In this document: piece by piece, positions 8,791 through 16,671 of the stretch
Layout of the letters: each line of letters begins with the position of its first letter
Position numbering within the stretch: position 1 is the stretch's first letter
Source: Lachnospiraceae bacterium
GTDB taxonomy: Bacteria > Bacillota > Clostridia > Lachnospirales > Lachnospiraceae
Direction: 5' to 3'
DNA length: 64,000 bases
Assembly (NCBI GenBank): GCA_017561085.1
Contig: JAFZDQ010000026.1
Span: 1 to 64,000, forward strand
The notes under the pieces: model-generated
Seen by the model: the letters and a program-made list of their open reading frames with translations, nothing else
What the model was told of the DNA's origin: nothing
Database searches by the model: none
Made by a program: the position numbers and the translations under genes

Positions 8791-8857
8791 TGCTTTCATC
8801 TTGCCAAACGGACCGCGTCAGATTACAATAGTAATGCACATGAAAGGAGGGGAATGT

Positions 8858-9088
8858 ATGAGAACCATGGAATTTAAGATGGAGAGACCCGGCTTATTGA
8901 AAGAAGGGGATCTTGTTACGGTGACGGAAGGCCTTCTGCCCAGTAACTATTATTATACCATCGATCCGTCCCTTGCCATGTCAGGCAATGTTCCGTTCCG
9001 CGAGAGGATGCTGGCCAGAAACGGCAAAGTCATCAGCGTCGTGGAAAATGAACGCGGCTTTTATGTGACTGCGGAGTTTGAAGATTAG
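8858..9088 (+). CDS. Small conserved-looking protein of unknown function
   Basis: A 76-residue protein that I do not recognise. The reading frame is open further upstream, but AAGGAGG lies 7 nt before the ATG at 8858, which therefore is the start. It is soluble, with an acidic C-terminus (FYVTAEFED), and has the feel of a small beta-barrel ([25 protein letters not shown]). It sits between spoVAB and a RidA gene with 11 nt to the latter, so it is probably co-transcribed with RidA. Confidence 0.7.
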   Translation: MRTMEFKMERPGLLKEGDLVTVTEGLLPSNYYYTIDPSLAMSGNVPFRERMLARNGKVISVVENERGFYVTAEFED

Positions 9089-9099
9089 GAGGATATATT

Positions 9100-9477
9100 A
9101 TGTTTCAGAAAGTAGCAACAGATAAAGCACCTGCAGCAATCGGTCCCTATTCCCAGGGAATTATCGTAAATGGGATGTTATACGCATCCGGACAGATTCC
9201 GATTATTCCGGAAACCGGTGCCATTGCAGAGGGAGATATTTCCGTGCAGGCCCTTCAGGTAATGAAAAATGTAGGTGAAATTTTAAAGGCAGCAGGAACC
9301 GATTTCGAACACGTGGTTAAGACCACCTGTTTCCTTGCGGAAATGGCTGATTTTGCAGCATTTAACGCGGTTTATGAACAGTATTTTACAGGCAAGCCTG
9401 CCAGAAGTTGTGTGGCAGTAAAGCAGCTTCCCAAGGATGTGCTTTGTGAAGTAGAAGTGATTGCAGTAGTGAAATAG
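9100..9477 (+). CDS. ridA: RidA family reactive enamine/imine deaminase
   Basis: A 125-residue YjgF/YER057c/UK114 protein of normal length. The motifs are [12 protein letters not shown], the substrate-binding Arg in [15 protein letters not shown], and the terminal CEVEVIAV. It hydrolyses 2-aminoacrylate and other reactive imines made by PLP enzymes, protecting those enzymes, in the cytoplasm as a trimer. RBS TTAGGAGG precedes the ATG. The next gene starts 9 nt after. Confidence 0.93.
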   Translation: MFQKVATDKAPAAIGPYSQGIIVNGMLYASGQIPIIPETGAIAEGDISVQALQVMKNVGEILKAAGTDFEHVVKTTCFLAEMADFAAFNAVYEQYFTGKPARSCVAVKQLPKDVLCEVEVIAVVK

Positions 9478-9486
9478 GAGTTTTTT

Positions 9487-9981
9487 ATGAATAACCTGAT
9501 TTTAATCGGAATGCCCGGTGCCGGCAAAAGCACCGTTGGGGTAGTGCTTGCCAAGAAGATGGGTTACCGCTTTTTGGACTCCGATTTACTGATTCAGGAA
9601 CAGACCGGAAAACTGCTTTATCAGCTGATTGAGGAGCTTGGTGAAGCAGGTTTTCTTATGCTGGAAAATGAAGTGAATGCGTCCATTGAGACGGAACGGG
9701 CGGTGATTGCCACAGGAGGCAGCGCTGTGTACGGAAAAGAAGCTATGGAGCATTTCGGAACAATCGGTAAACGGATTTATCTGAAACTTTCTTATGAGCA
9801 GCTTGCGGAGCGTCTGGGGGACTTGCAGGAGCGCGGCGTGGTGATGAAGGAGGGAATGACCCTCACGGATTTGTATAAAGAGCGTGCGCCCCTTTATGAA
9901 ACCTATGCAGATGTGGTGATTGACTGCGAAAATAAGTCCATCCGGGCAATTGTGGAGGAAATATGGAAAAAAGTTCATTAA
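9487..9981 (+). CDS. Shikimate kinase-like protein
   Basis: A 164-residue P-loop kinase of shikimate-kinase length: Walker A GMPGAGKST, FLDSD (shikimate-binding Asp), ATGGSAV, lid arginine in LQERGVV, and ERAPLYETYADVVID with the distal Arg. Two family residues differ. The GE..FR..E motif reads GEAGFLMLENEV, so the shikimate-binding Arg is Leu, and GGG is GGS. It may phosphorylate something other than shikimate, or be a relaxed second copy. No other aromatic pathway gene is nearby. It overlaps the next gene by 19 nt, so the two are translationally coupled. Confidence 0.8.
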   Translation: MNNLILIGMPGAGKSTVGVVLAKKMGYRFLDSDLLIQEQTGKLLYQLIEELGEAGFLMLENEVNASIETERAVIATGGSAVYGKEAMEHFGTIGKRIYLKLSYEQLAERLGDLQERGVVMKEGMTLTDLYKERAPLYETYADVVIDCENKSIRAIVEEIWKKVH

Positions 9982-10874
9982 AAAGCGGCTTTCTTTTGTT
10001 TTTGGCCGCTTTTATCTGGGGCGTAGCCTTTGTAGCACAGCGGGTCGGCATGGATTATATGGGCCCCTTAAGCTTTAACGGCGCCCGCTTTTTGATGGGA
10101 AGCATCGTGCTTTTGCCCTTGGTATGCTTTCGGCGGAGCCAAAATAAAAAGGCAGGAATTGCGCCGGCGGATACGAAGACTACCATTGTAGGCGGTGTAT
10201 GTTGCGGGCTGGCCCTTTGTGCGGCAGCGCTGATGCAGCAGTTTGGGATTTTGTACACCACGGTAGGAAAAGCCGGGTTTATTACCACCCTTTATATTAT
10301 TTTAGTGCCGATTTTCGGTATTTTCCTGAAGAAGAAAATACCTGCCATGGTGTGGATTGGCGCGGTAATTGCGGCATTTGGCATGTATCTTCTTTGTATG
10401 AACGGCGGTTTTGCGTTGGGCAAAGGGGATACCTATGTATTTATTTGCGCGATTTTATTTGCGGTACATATTTTGGTGATTGATTATTTTTCCCCTAAGG
10501 CGGATGGCGTGGAATTATCCTGCATCCAGTTCTTTGTGGCGGGAATTATTGCAAGTTTTCTTGCATTTTTGTTTGAGGAACCTACGCTTGGCGGTTTCAT
10601 CGCGGGAATTATCCCCCTTGCGTATGCGGGAATTATGTCCAGTGGTGTGGCTTATACCCTGCAGATTATCGGTCAGAAAAATATGGATCCTACCGTTGCA
10701 TCCCTGATTTTAAGCTTGGAATCCGTGGTATCCATGCTGGCAGGCTGGGTAATTCTGGGCCAGGCACTTACCGGCAGGGAATTAGCCGGTTGCGGACTGG
10801 TATTCCTGGCGGTAATTCTGGTGCAGCTTCCGAAGGAGTGGTTCTCCTTTCTTTTGAAGGGAAAGAAAAATTAG
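9963..10874 (+). CDS. EamA/DMT family transporter
   Basis: A 303-residue membrane protein with ten predicted helices in two EamA repeats. The first starts with FLAAFIWGVAFVAQRVGMDYMGP, and the second ends with LESVVSMLAGWVILGQALTGRELAGCGLVF, both typical of the drug/metabolite superfamily. It begins inside the shikimate-kinase-like gene with TGGAGG upstream. Such proteins export or import small metabolites; the substrate is unknown. A short 22-nt tandem repeat follows the stop. Confidence 0.9.
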   Translation: MEKSSLKSGFLLFLAAFIWGVAFVAQRVGMDYMGPLSFNGARFLMGSIVLLPLVCFRRSQNKKAGIAPADTKTTIVGGVCCGLALCAAALMQQFGILYTTVGKAGFITTLYIILVPIFGIFLKKKIPAMVWIGAVIAAFGMYLLCMNGGFALGKGDTYVFICAILFAVHILVIDYFSPKADGVELSCIQFFVAGIIASFLAFLFEEPTLGGFIAGIIPLAYAGIMSSGVAYTLQIIGQKNMDPTVASLILSLESVVSMLAGWVILGQALTGRELAGCGLVFLAVILVQLPKEWFSFLLKGKKN

Positions 10875-10913
10875 ATTTTGCAAGAAAAAGAAATTGATTT
10901 TGCAAGAAAAATG
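10874..10913. repeat. 22-nt tandem repeat between the EamA gene and spoVAE
   Basis: GATTTTGCAAGAAAAA occurs at 10874 and again at 10896, a period of 22 nt. It is A-rich and non-coding, and lies directly upstream of the spoVAE promoter. Confidence 0.6.
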
Positions 10914-10941
10914 AATGAAAAAGAAAAAGACGGACAAACTA
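10913..10941 (+). promoter_or_regulatory. Sigma-G-like promoter of spoVAE
   Basis: GAATG at 10913-10917, 17-nt spacer, CAAACTA at 10935-10941. This is one base from the CATACTA form found upstream of spoVAA, with the same spacing. Confidence 0.5.
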
Positions 10942-11004
10942 ATTTCTAAAACGTGATGAAGAAACAAAGTGTGATGAATGAACGTGGTTGGTTTGGAGGT
11001 CTAT

Positions 11005-11361
11005 ATGGATTATTTAAATGCTTTTTGGGTAGGCGGATTGATTTGTGCCCTGGTACAGATCTTGCTTGAAAAAACGAAGATGATGCCCGGCCGTGTGATG
11101 GTTCTTTTGGTGTGTCTCGGAGCAGTACTTTCGGCAGTCGGAATCTATGAGCCCTTCGCTGAATATGCGGGTGCAGGTGCGTCGGTGCCGTTGCTTGGGT
11201 TTGGACATGTACTGATGAAGGGCGTAAAGGAAGCAGTAGACGCAGAAGGTCTGATGGGGCTGTTTTCAGGCGGTTTTCAGGCAGGAGCGGTGGGATGTGC
11301 CGCAGCCTTGATTTTCGGGCTATTAGCGGCCTTTGTGTTTAATCCGAAGATGAAGAAGTAG
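11005..11361 (+). CDS. spoVAE: Stage V sporulation protein AE
   Basis: A 118-residue membrane protein matching SpoVAE in length and sequence: MDYLNAFWVGGLICALVQIL, LGAVLSAVGIYEPFAEYAGAGASVPLLGFGH, KGVKEAVD, and terminal FNPKMKK. It is part of the dipicolinate channel. The frame is open back to 10978, but GGAGG upstream of ATG 11005 and the family start decide it. It is separated from spoVAA-AB by four unrelated genes, and no spoVAC/AD is adjacent, so the spoVA set is scattered here. Confidence 0.9.
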   Translation: MDYLNAFWVGGLICALVQILLEKTKMMPGRVMVLLVCLGAVLSAVGIYEPFAEYAGAGASVPLLGFGHVLMKGVKEAVDAEGLMGLFSGGFQAGAVGCAAALIFGLLAAFVFNPKMKK

Positions 11362-11410
11362 GAAAATTAACTGCCAAATATTAAATAATGATTTAATAAA
11401 AAAATATAAG

Positions 11411-11548
11411 ATAAGCACAACATAATATCCTTTCAGCCGGACGTTCTCACTCTGTGAAAAACGTAGCGGTTGCTAAGCTCGAAAACACCTCGCTAAGCAC
11501 CGACGTTTTTCAAAGCCGTGCTGATAAGGACATTATGTTTTTGCTTAT
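11411..11548. repeat. Long imperfect hairpin element (MITE-like), copy 1
   Basis: A 138-nt inverted repeat in a 344-nt intergenic region. The left arm ATAAGCACAACATAATATCC pairs with right arm GGACATTATGTTTTTGCTTA, and the inner arms GAAAAACGT...GCTAAG pair with CTAAGCACCGACGTTTTTC. Only about 15 nt near the centre stay unpaired. It has no coding capacity. It could be a miniature transposable element or a structured RNA. Confidence 0.6.
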
Positions 11549-11598
11549 GAACATATATTTATCAGAAATGCCGAATTGAATAGGGCGTTGAACGGAGT

Positions 11599-11646
11599 AT
11601 CTAACATCAATTGGACTAGAATATCTAACATCAATTGGACTAATAA
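11599..11646. repeat. 24-nt tandem repeat upstream of aminopeptidase P
   Basis: ATCTAACATCAATTGGACTA starts at 11599 and at 11623 (period 24 nt); a shortened third trace, AATAGGACTAA, follows. It sits in the presumed leader of the aminopeptidase gene. Confidence 0.7.
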
Positions 11647-11705
11647 AAATAGGACTAAAATAAGGAGATTGCCTATTATTGGCTGGAAGAAAAGGAGGAA
11701 GGCTT

Positions 11706-13631
11706 ATGATTAGTGAGAGATTAAATATGCTGAGAACTGAGATGAAAAAGGCGGGAATCAGCTGCTATATCATCCCTACCTCTGATTTTCACAATAGCGA
11801 ATATGTCAGTGAATATTTCATGGTACGCAAGTTTTTCAGCGGTTTTACAGGCTCTGCAGGCACACTGGTGGTGCTTGCGGACCGGGCAGCACTGTTTACC
11901 GACGGCAGATACTTTATCCAGGCGGAAAAAGAGCTGGCAGACAGTCCCATCCGGCTGATGAAGATGGGGAATCCCGACGTGCCGACAATTGCCGGATATA
12001 TTGAAGAAAACCTGCCGCAGGGCGGAAACATCGGCTTTGACGGACGGGTGGTTTCCGGTACGGACGGCGCGCGTTATGAGCAAATTGCAAGGAAAAAGGG
12101 CGGAACAGTACTCTGTAATGCGGATTTGGCAGATGTGGTGTGGAAAGACAGACCGGCCATGCCTGCCACGGAGCCGTTTATCCTGGAAGAATGTTATAGC
12201 GGTGAGAGCGCGGCGAAGAAGCTTGCAAGAGTCAGGGAAGCCATGGCGAAAAAGGGCGCAGAGGTACATGTACTTACTTCCCTTGACGACATTGCGTGGC
12301 TGCTGAATCTGCGGGCAAATGATGTGGCATGCTGTCCTGTCTTTTTGGCCAATATGGTGATAGGAAAAGAGAAAGCGTATCTGTTTGCCAACGAAAAGGT
12401 CTTTGGTGAGGAGGTAAAAGCCTACTTATCGGACCTGAATGTGGAATTAAGAACGTATGATATTTTTTACGGGGATTTAAATGACCTTTTGAGTCAATGG
12501 AAAAAAGAAGTTGCTTCGGAAGTGGCAGGAGACGCGGGAAAACCTGATAAAATCAAGGTTTTAGCAGATAAAGGCCAGATAAATTACAGGCTTCTAGAAC
12601 TGCTTGAGGGCAGTGCAAAGCTGATAAATGCCCCCAATCCCGGTACCCGTATGAAAGCCATTAAAAACGAAACGGAAATTGCTAATTTACGGAAGGCTCA
12701 TCTTTTGGACGGCATCGCGGTAACTTCCTTTATGTATGACTTGAAGAATCTGTATGATTTAAAGAATATGTATGACCCTAAAGATGCGAATGACCCAAAG
12801 GATGCGAATGACCTAAAAGATATGACTGTCCTAAAGAAGCCTGCCGGTAAGGTACCCGTGACAGAGCTTAGTTTGGCGGAAGCATTGGCTAAGGAACGGG
12901 AAAAGAATCCCTCTTACATAGAGCCCAGCTTTGAAACCATTTGTGCCTATGGGGAAAACGGTGCCATTATCCATTATACTGCCACGGAAGAGGAATTCGC
13001 AGAGGTCCGTGGGGAAGGACTTTTGATGATAGACAGTGGCGGCCACTACTTAGAAGGCAGCACGGATATCACCAGAACCTTTGTGATGGGTGAAATAACA
13101 GATGATATGAAACGCGATTTTACGCTGGTTGTGCGTGCAATGCTGCGTTTGAAGGGCCTTTCCTTCTTATATGGGTGTAAAGGCGAACATCTGGACTTAG
13201 CAGCCAGGGAAGTGCTTTGGGAGCAGGGACTTGATTATAAGCACGGCACGGGACACGGTGTAGGTTATCTGTTAAATGTCCATGAAGGACCCAACGGCTT
13301 CAGCAGACGCGTTGGCGGACCGGAGAGTGTACTGGAGGAAGGGATGGTAACCACCGACGAGCCCGGCATTTATCGGGAAGGGCAGTACGGAATCCGTATT
13401 GAAAATGAACTGCTTTGCCGCAAAGGGGAAAAGAATGAATTCGGGCAGTTTATGTATTTCGAAGATTTGACTTATGTGCCTATCGACCTGGACGGCATCC
13501 GGAAAGAGGACATGGATGCAAGGGAAATCGGGCTGTTAAATGCCTATCATGCAAGCGTTTATGAGAAGCTTTCTCCTTATTTTGAAGGTGAAAAACGAAA
13601 GTGGCTGGCATATGCTACGCGAAAGATCTGA
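11706..13631 (+). CDS. Xaa-Pro aminopeptidase, M24B (aminopeptidase P) family
   Basis: A 641-residue long-form aminopeptidase P: two creatinase-type N-terminal domains (YIIPTSDFHNSEY, FTGSAGTLVV, ALFTDGRYF) then the pita-bread catalytic domain. Metal ligands are seen in MIDSGGHYLEGSTDITRTF (two Asp), KHGTGHGVGYLLNVHEGP (His) and DEPGIYREGQYGIRIENE (two Glu). It removes N-terminal residues before proline in the cytoplasm. A run of six imperfect 6-residue repeats (YDLKNL, YDPKDA, NDLKDM types) at residues 344-379 interrupts the start of the catalytic domain. ATG 11706 has AAGGAGG 7 nt upstream; a TTG at 11679 with TAAGGAG is a possible alternative. Confidence 0.92.
   Translation: MISERLNMLRTEMKKAGISCYIIPTSDFHNSEYVSEYFMVRKFFSGFTGSAGTLVVLADRAALFTDGRYFIQAEKELADSPIRLMKMGNPDVPTIAGYIEENLPQGGNIGFDGRVVSGTDGARYEQIARKKGGTVLCNADLADVVWKDRPAMPATEPFILEECYSGESAAKKLARVREAMAKKGAEVHVLTSLDDIAWLLNLRANDVACCPVFLANMVIGKEKAYLFANEKVFGEEVKAYLSDLNVELRTYDIFYGDLNDLLSQWKKEVASEVAGDAGKPDKIKVLADKGQINYRLLELLEGSAKLINAPNPGTRMKAIKNETEIANLRKAHLLDGIAVTSFMYDLKNLYDLKNMYDPKDANDPKDANDLKDMTVLKKPAGKVPVTELSLAEALAKEREKNPSYIEPSFETICAYGENGAIIHYTATEEEFAEVRGEGLLMIDSGGHYLEGSTDITRTFVMGEITDDMKRDFTLVVRAMLRLKGLSFLYGCKGEHLDLAAREVLWEQGLDYKHGTGHGVGYLLNVHEGPNGFSRRVGGPESVLEEGMVTTDEPGIYREGQYGIRIENELLCRKGEKNEFGQFMYFEDLTYVPIDLDGIRKEDMDAREIGLLNAYHASVYEKLSPYFEGEKRKWLAYATRKI
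12735..12842. repeat. Six 18-nt tandem repeats inside the aminopeptidase P gene
   Basis: In-frame units start at 12735, 12753, 12771, 12789, 12807 and 12825, for example TATGACTTGAAGAATCTG and AATGACCCAAAGGATGCG. They encode a charged linker. Confidence 0.85.
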
Positions 13632-13664
13632 TGCGAATGAATTAAATCATTAAATAACAGTTGT

Positions 13665-13702
13665 AAGTGGTATATTTCCTTGACGGATATACCACTTTTT
13701 TT
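13665..13702 (+). terminator. Intrinsic terminator after aminopeptidase P
   Basis: An 11-bp stem AAGTGGTATAT / ATATACCACTT with an 11-nt loop runs directly into a T tract. Confidence 0.8.
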
Positions 13703-13772
13703 ATAAACTGGAAGTGGTGTATGAAAAGCTGAAATGCTTAAGCAAAAAACTTATGACTAAGGAGGAGACGTA

Positions 13773-15116
13773 ATGAGTAAAGAAAAAGTAGCAATTGGCG
13801 AAGAAGGATTATTCGATGCCAAGAAGCTGGGTACATCAAAAGTTATTATTTTAGGTTTACAGCATATGTTTGCAATGTTTGGGGCAACCGTAGTGGTTCC
13901 TGCTTTAACAGGTTTGGATGTTTCCACGACATTGCTTTTTGCAGGTCTTGGTACCTTGTTGTTCCACTTCCTTGCGAAGGGAAAAGTACCTGCCTTTCTT
14001 GGTTCTTCCTTTGCATTCCTTGCAGGTTATTGGGCAATCGCACCTAACGGTGAAGCGGAGCTGCTTCCTTATGCTTGTCTTGGTGTAGCGTGTGCAGGTC
14101 TTTTATATCTGGTGCTGGCAGGCCTGATTAAGGCGTTCGGTACAGCGAAAGTTATGAAGTTCTTCCCGCCTATCGTAACAGGTCCCATCATTATTGCAAT
14201 CGGTTTGAACTTATCCCAGTCTGCAATTAACAACTGTGCAGCAAGCTGGTGGATTGCAGTAATTGCCATCATCATTGTTATTGTATGTAACATCTGGGGC
14301 AAAGGTATGATTAAGATTGTTCCCATTTTAATGGGTGTTGTTGGTTCTTATCTGATTGCAGCAGTAACCGGAAACGTAGATTTCACACCCGTGAAAGAAG
14401 CAGCATGGATCGGGCTTCCCATTCATTTTGAAAATACAGTATTTTCCCTTTTCGGAAAAGCAGATATGTCTCTCGTAATCACTTCCATTATTACCATCAT
14501 GCCCATCGCGCTGGCTACCATGGTAGAACATATTGGTGATATTTCTGCTATTTCTTCCACAGTAGGAAGGAACTATATTAAAGATCCCGGCCTTCACAGA
14601 ACCTTAATCGGTGACGGTCTTGCAACAACAGTAGCATCCCTTTTCGGAGCTCCCGCAAATACAACCTATGGCGAAAATACCGGCGTTCTTTCCTTAACCA
14701 AGGTTTATGATCCTTTCGTAATCAGAATCGCAGCATTCTTTGCAATCCTGTTCTCCTTCTCCCCGAAGGTAGGTGCAGTGATTTCCTGTATGCCTACAGC
14801 AACTCTGGGCGGTGTTTCCCTGGTACTTTACGGTATGATTTCTGCAGTCGGTGTACGTAACATCGTAGAAAATAAAGTAGACTTCTCTAAGAGCCGTAAC
14901 GTTATCATCGCAGCACTGATTCTGGTACTTTCCATCGGTATCAACTACAGTGCGGCAGGCGCTATCGCATTCAACATCGGAAGCATCAAAATCAGCCTTT
15001 CCGGTCTTGCAGTTGGTGCCCTTACAGGTATCATCTTAAATGCAATTCTTCCCGGCAAGGATTACAATTTCGACGAAGATGAACCTTCCGATACCGGCGT
15101 GAATTTTGAAGTTTAA
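13773..15116 (+). CDS. Uracil/xanthine permease, NCS2 family
   Basis: A 447-residue membrane protein with about 12-14 helices. It has NCS2 motifs: LGLQHMFAMFGATVVVPALTGL at the N-terminus, FLGSSFAFL, the substrate-site Glu in MVEHIGDI near residue 250, and the NTTYGENTGVL signature near 295. UraA-type proteins bring uracil in by proton symport; xanthine/guanine transporters have similar sequences, so exact substrate is open, though NTTYGEN favours uracil. RBS AAGGAGGAG. No attenuator is obvious upstream. It is a single-gene unit bounded by terminators. Confidence 0.92.
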   Translation: MSKEKVAIGEEGLFDAKKLGTSKVIILGLQHMFAMFGATVVVPALTGLDVSTTLLFAGLGTLLFHFLAKGKVPAFLGSSFAFLAGYWAIAPNGEAELLPYACLGVACAGLLYLVLAGLIKAFGTAKVMKFFPPIVTGPIIIAIGLNLSQSAINNCAASWWIAVIAIIIVIVCNIWGKGMIKIVPILMGVVGSYLIAAVTGNVDFTPVKEAAWIGLPIHFENTVFSLFGKADMSLVITSIITIMPIALATMVEHIGDISAISSTVGRNYIKDPGLHRTLIGDGLATTVASLFGAPANTTYGENTGVLSLTKVYDPFVIRIAAFFAILFSFSPKVGAVISCMPTATLGGVSLVLYGMISAVGVRNIVENKVDFSKSRNVIIAALILVLSIGINYSAAGAIAFNIGSIKISLSGLAVGALTGIILNAILPGKDYNFDEDEPSDTGVNFEV

Positions 15117-15163
15117 AAGAAAGTTTATTCAGATACGCATAAAATTTTAACTCGTAAAATGCA

Positions 15164-15216
15164 AATACCACAGCACCTGTACGTTAAATTGTACGGGTAC
15201 TGTGGTATTATTTATT
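15164..15216 (+). terminator. Intrinsic terminator after the uracil/xanthine permease
   Basis: AATACCACAG...CCTGTAC pairs with GTACGGGTACTGTGGTATT around an 8-nt loop, followed by a T-rich tail. Confidence 0.75.
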
Positions 15217-15226
15217 TAGAGTTGTA

Positions 15227-15254
15227 TTGACGTGGCTTGTTTTTATGATATAAT
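15227..15254 (+). promoter_or_regulatory. Promoter of the AbiE operon
   Basis: TTGACG at 15227-15232 and a perfect TATAAT at 15249-15254, 16-nt spacing. Confidence 0.7.
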
Positions 15255-15262
15255 TTAAATAA

Positions 15263-15291
15263 AATCCGTAAAATGGATTAAAATACGGATT
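15263..15291 (+). promoter_or_regulatory. Inverted-repeat operator, probable AbiEi site
   Basis: AATCCGTA at 15263-15270 and TACGGATT at 15284-15291 are perfect 8-bp arms, with centres 21 nt (two helical turns) apart. A third half-site, ATGGATT, lies between them. The position just after the -10 suits autorepression, which is established for AbiEi antitoxins. Confidence 0.65.
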
Positions 15292-15315
15292 AAAAATAAA
15301 AACAGAGGCGATAGT

Positions 15316-15858
15316 ATGATTTACACATACAAAGAATGCATAGAAAAGTACAAAACAGATTATGAAATCCGTAAACTGATTGAGACAGGAAGTTTAAAGC
15401 GAGTCGGCAGAGGAATATATTCTGATGATGCTTATGAATCGGATATTGCCATCATTAGTAGAATCTATCCATATGCAGTATTTACGATGAATAGTGCTTT
15501 TTATTATCATGGGCTGACGGATACAATTCCTCGTGCATACTATCTGATGACAGATAAGGATGCTACCAAAATAAAGGATGAGAGAGTATGTCAATCATTT
15601 GATAATCATGATAGTCTGGCCATGGGAGTAGAGACGAAGAATTATTGCGGTACAGAGATTCGTATTTTCAGTCGTGAACGTATGTTAGTAGAACTGATTC
15701 GTAATAAGAATAAAATTCCGTTTGATTATTATAAAGAGATTATCACAAATTACAGGAAGTTAATTTATGAATTGGATATACAGAAGATACAAGAATATGC
15801 AATTCGGCTTCCGAAGACAAAGATAGTTTTAGATACATTACAATTAGAGGTGTTTTAG
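15316..15858 (+). CDS. abiEi: AbiEi-type antitoxin (type IV toxin-antitoxin / abortive infection)
   Basis: A 180-residue protein. The N-terminal winged-helix part (EIRKLIETGSLKRVGRGIYS) is the DNA-binding AbiEi domain; the C-terminal part (FTMNSAFYYHGLTDTIP, IRIFSRERMLVELI) matches the AbiEi C-terminal domain. AbiEi represses its own operon and counteracts the AbiEii nucleotidyltransferase without direct binding. It ends exactly where the toxin gene begins, and a promoter with an inverted-repeat operator lies upstream. Codon use is more AT-rich than in flanking genes, in keeping with transfer. Confidence 0.9.
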   Translation: MIYTYKECIEKYKTDYEIRKLIETGSLKRVGRGIYSDDAYESDIAIISRIYPYAVFTMNSAFYYHGLTDTIPRAYYLMTDKDATKIKDERVCQSFDNHDSLAMGVETKNYCGTEIRIFSRERMLVELIRNKNKIPFDYYKEIITNYRKLIYELDIQKIQEYAIRLPKTKIVLDTLQLEVF

Positions 15859-16671
15859 ATGAATTTATCAGTAATGATAAAGGAAATACAAGGGCTGGGT
15901 TATGAGCCGGATGACGCACGGGCAAGGGTATGTCAGGATATAGTTCTTAAAGCAATAGCACATAGCACATTGTCCCGAAATGTGACGATAAAGGGTGGTA
16001 TTCTTATGAGAAATATGACCCAAAATATCCGTAGAGCGACGCAGGATATGGATATAGACTTTATCCGATATTCACTTTCTGACGAGTCTATAGATTATTT
16101 TATTGATAAATTGAATTGTCTTGAAGGTGTTGTAATTAAACGGGTGGGAAAGATTGAAGAACTTAGCCAGCAGGATTATAATGGAAAGCGGGTATATATA
16201 CAGATTTCGGACTATAAAGGCAACTTTATTGATAGTAAAATAGACCTTGGCGTACATAAGCACTTGGAAATTGAGCAGGAAGAGTATTGCTTCGATATTG
16301 CTTTTGACGATGAAGGGGCTTCGCTTTTAGCCAATACGAGAGAGCAGATGTTTACTGAGAAACTGCGTTCGCTTTTGAAGTTTGGTTCGTTTAGTACCCG
16401 CTATAAGGATATTTATGATATGTATTATCATTGCGGAAAAATGAATGAGGATAAACTGTTTCAGTGTTTGCAAATATTTATTTTTGATGATTCCGGTATG
16501 CGGGAAAATGATATGGATGCTGTTGTTAAAAGGTTAGAATTCGTATTTTCTGATAAGGCATATGCGCAAAGAGTGAATACATCAGACAAACGATGGTTGG
16601 ATGATGATATCATTGATATATTTACTTGTATTTTAGAATATTTAAAAAAGCAAAGGAGTACACCCACATGA
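15859..16671 (+). CDS. abiEii: AbiEii/AbiGii family nucleotidyltransferase toxin
   Basis: A 270-residue nucleotidyltransferase-fold toxin. TIKGGILMRN has the Gly-rich motif, and TQDMDIDFI the paired acidic metal residues; DLGVH probably supplies the third. MFTEKLRSLLKFG..STRYKDIYDMYYH is the conserved helical block with Lys and Asp. Related toxins block growth by modifying tRNA, and halt phage spread. It begins directly after the antitoxin stop. The downstream phosphatase gene starts within its last 4 nt. Confidence 0.9.
   Translation: MNLSVMIKEIQGLGYEPDDARARVCQDIVLKAIAHSTLSRNVTIKGGILMRNMTQNIRRATQDMDIDFIRYSLSDESIDYFIDKLNCLEGVVIKRVGKIEELSQQDYNGKRVYIQISDYKGNFIDSKIDLGVHKHLEIEQEEYCFDIAFDDEGASLLANTREQMFTEKLRSLLKFGSFSTRYKDIYDMYYHCGKMNEDKLFQCLQIFIFDDSGMRENDMDAVVKRLEFVFSDKAYAQRVNTSDKRWLDDDIIDIFTCILEYLKKQRSTPT

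Noticed and set aside
8702..8857. An N-terminal extension of the small protein at 8858
   Set aside because: The open frame overlaps the end of spoVAB and no RBS supports an earlier start, while AAGGAGG precedes 8858.
13702..13772. A purine riboswitch or PyrR site before the uracil/xanthine permease
   Set aside because: The 70-nt leader has no recognisable aptamer or attenuator and no room for one after the preceding terminator.
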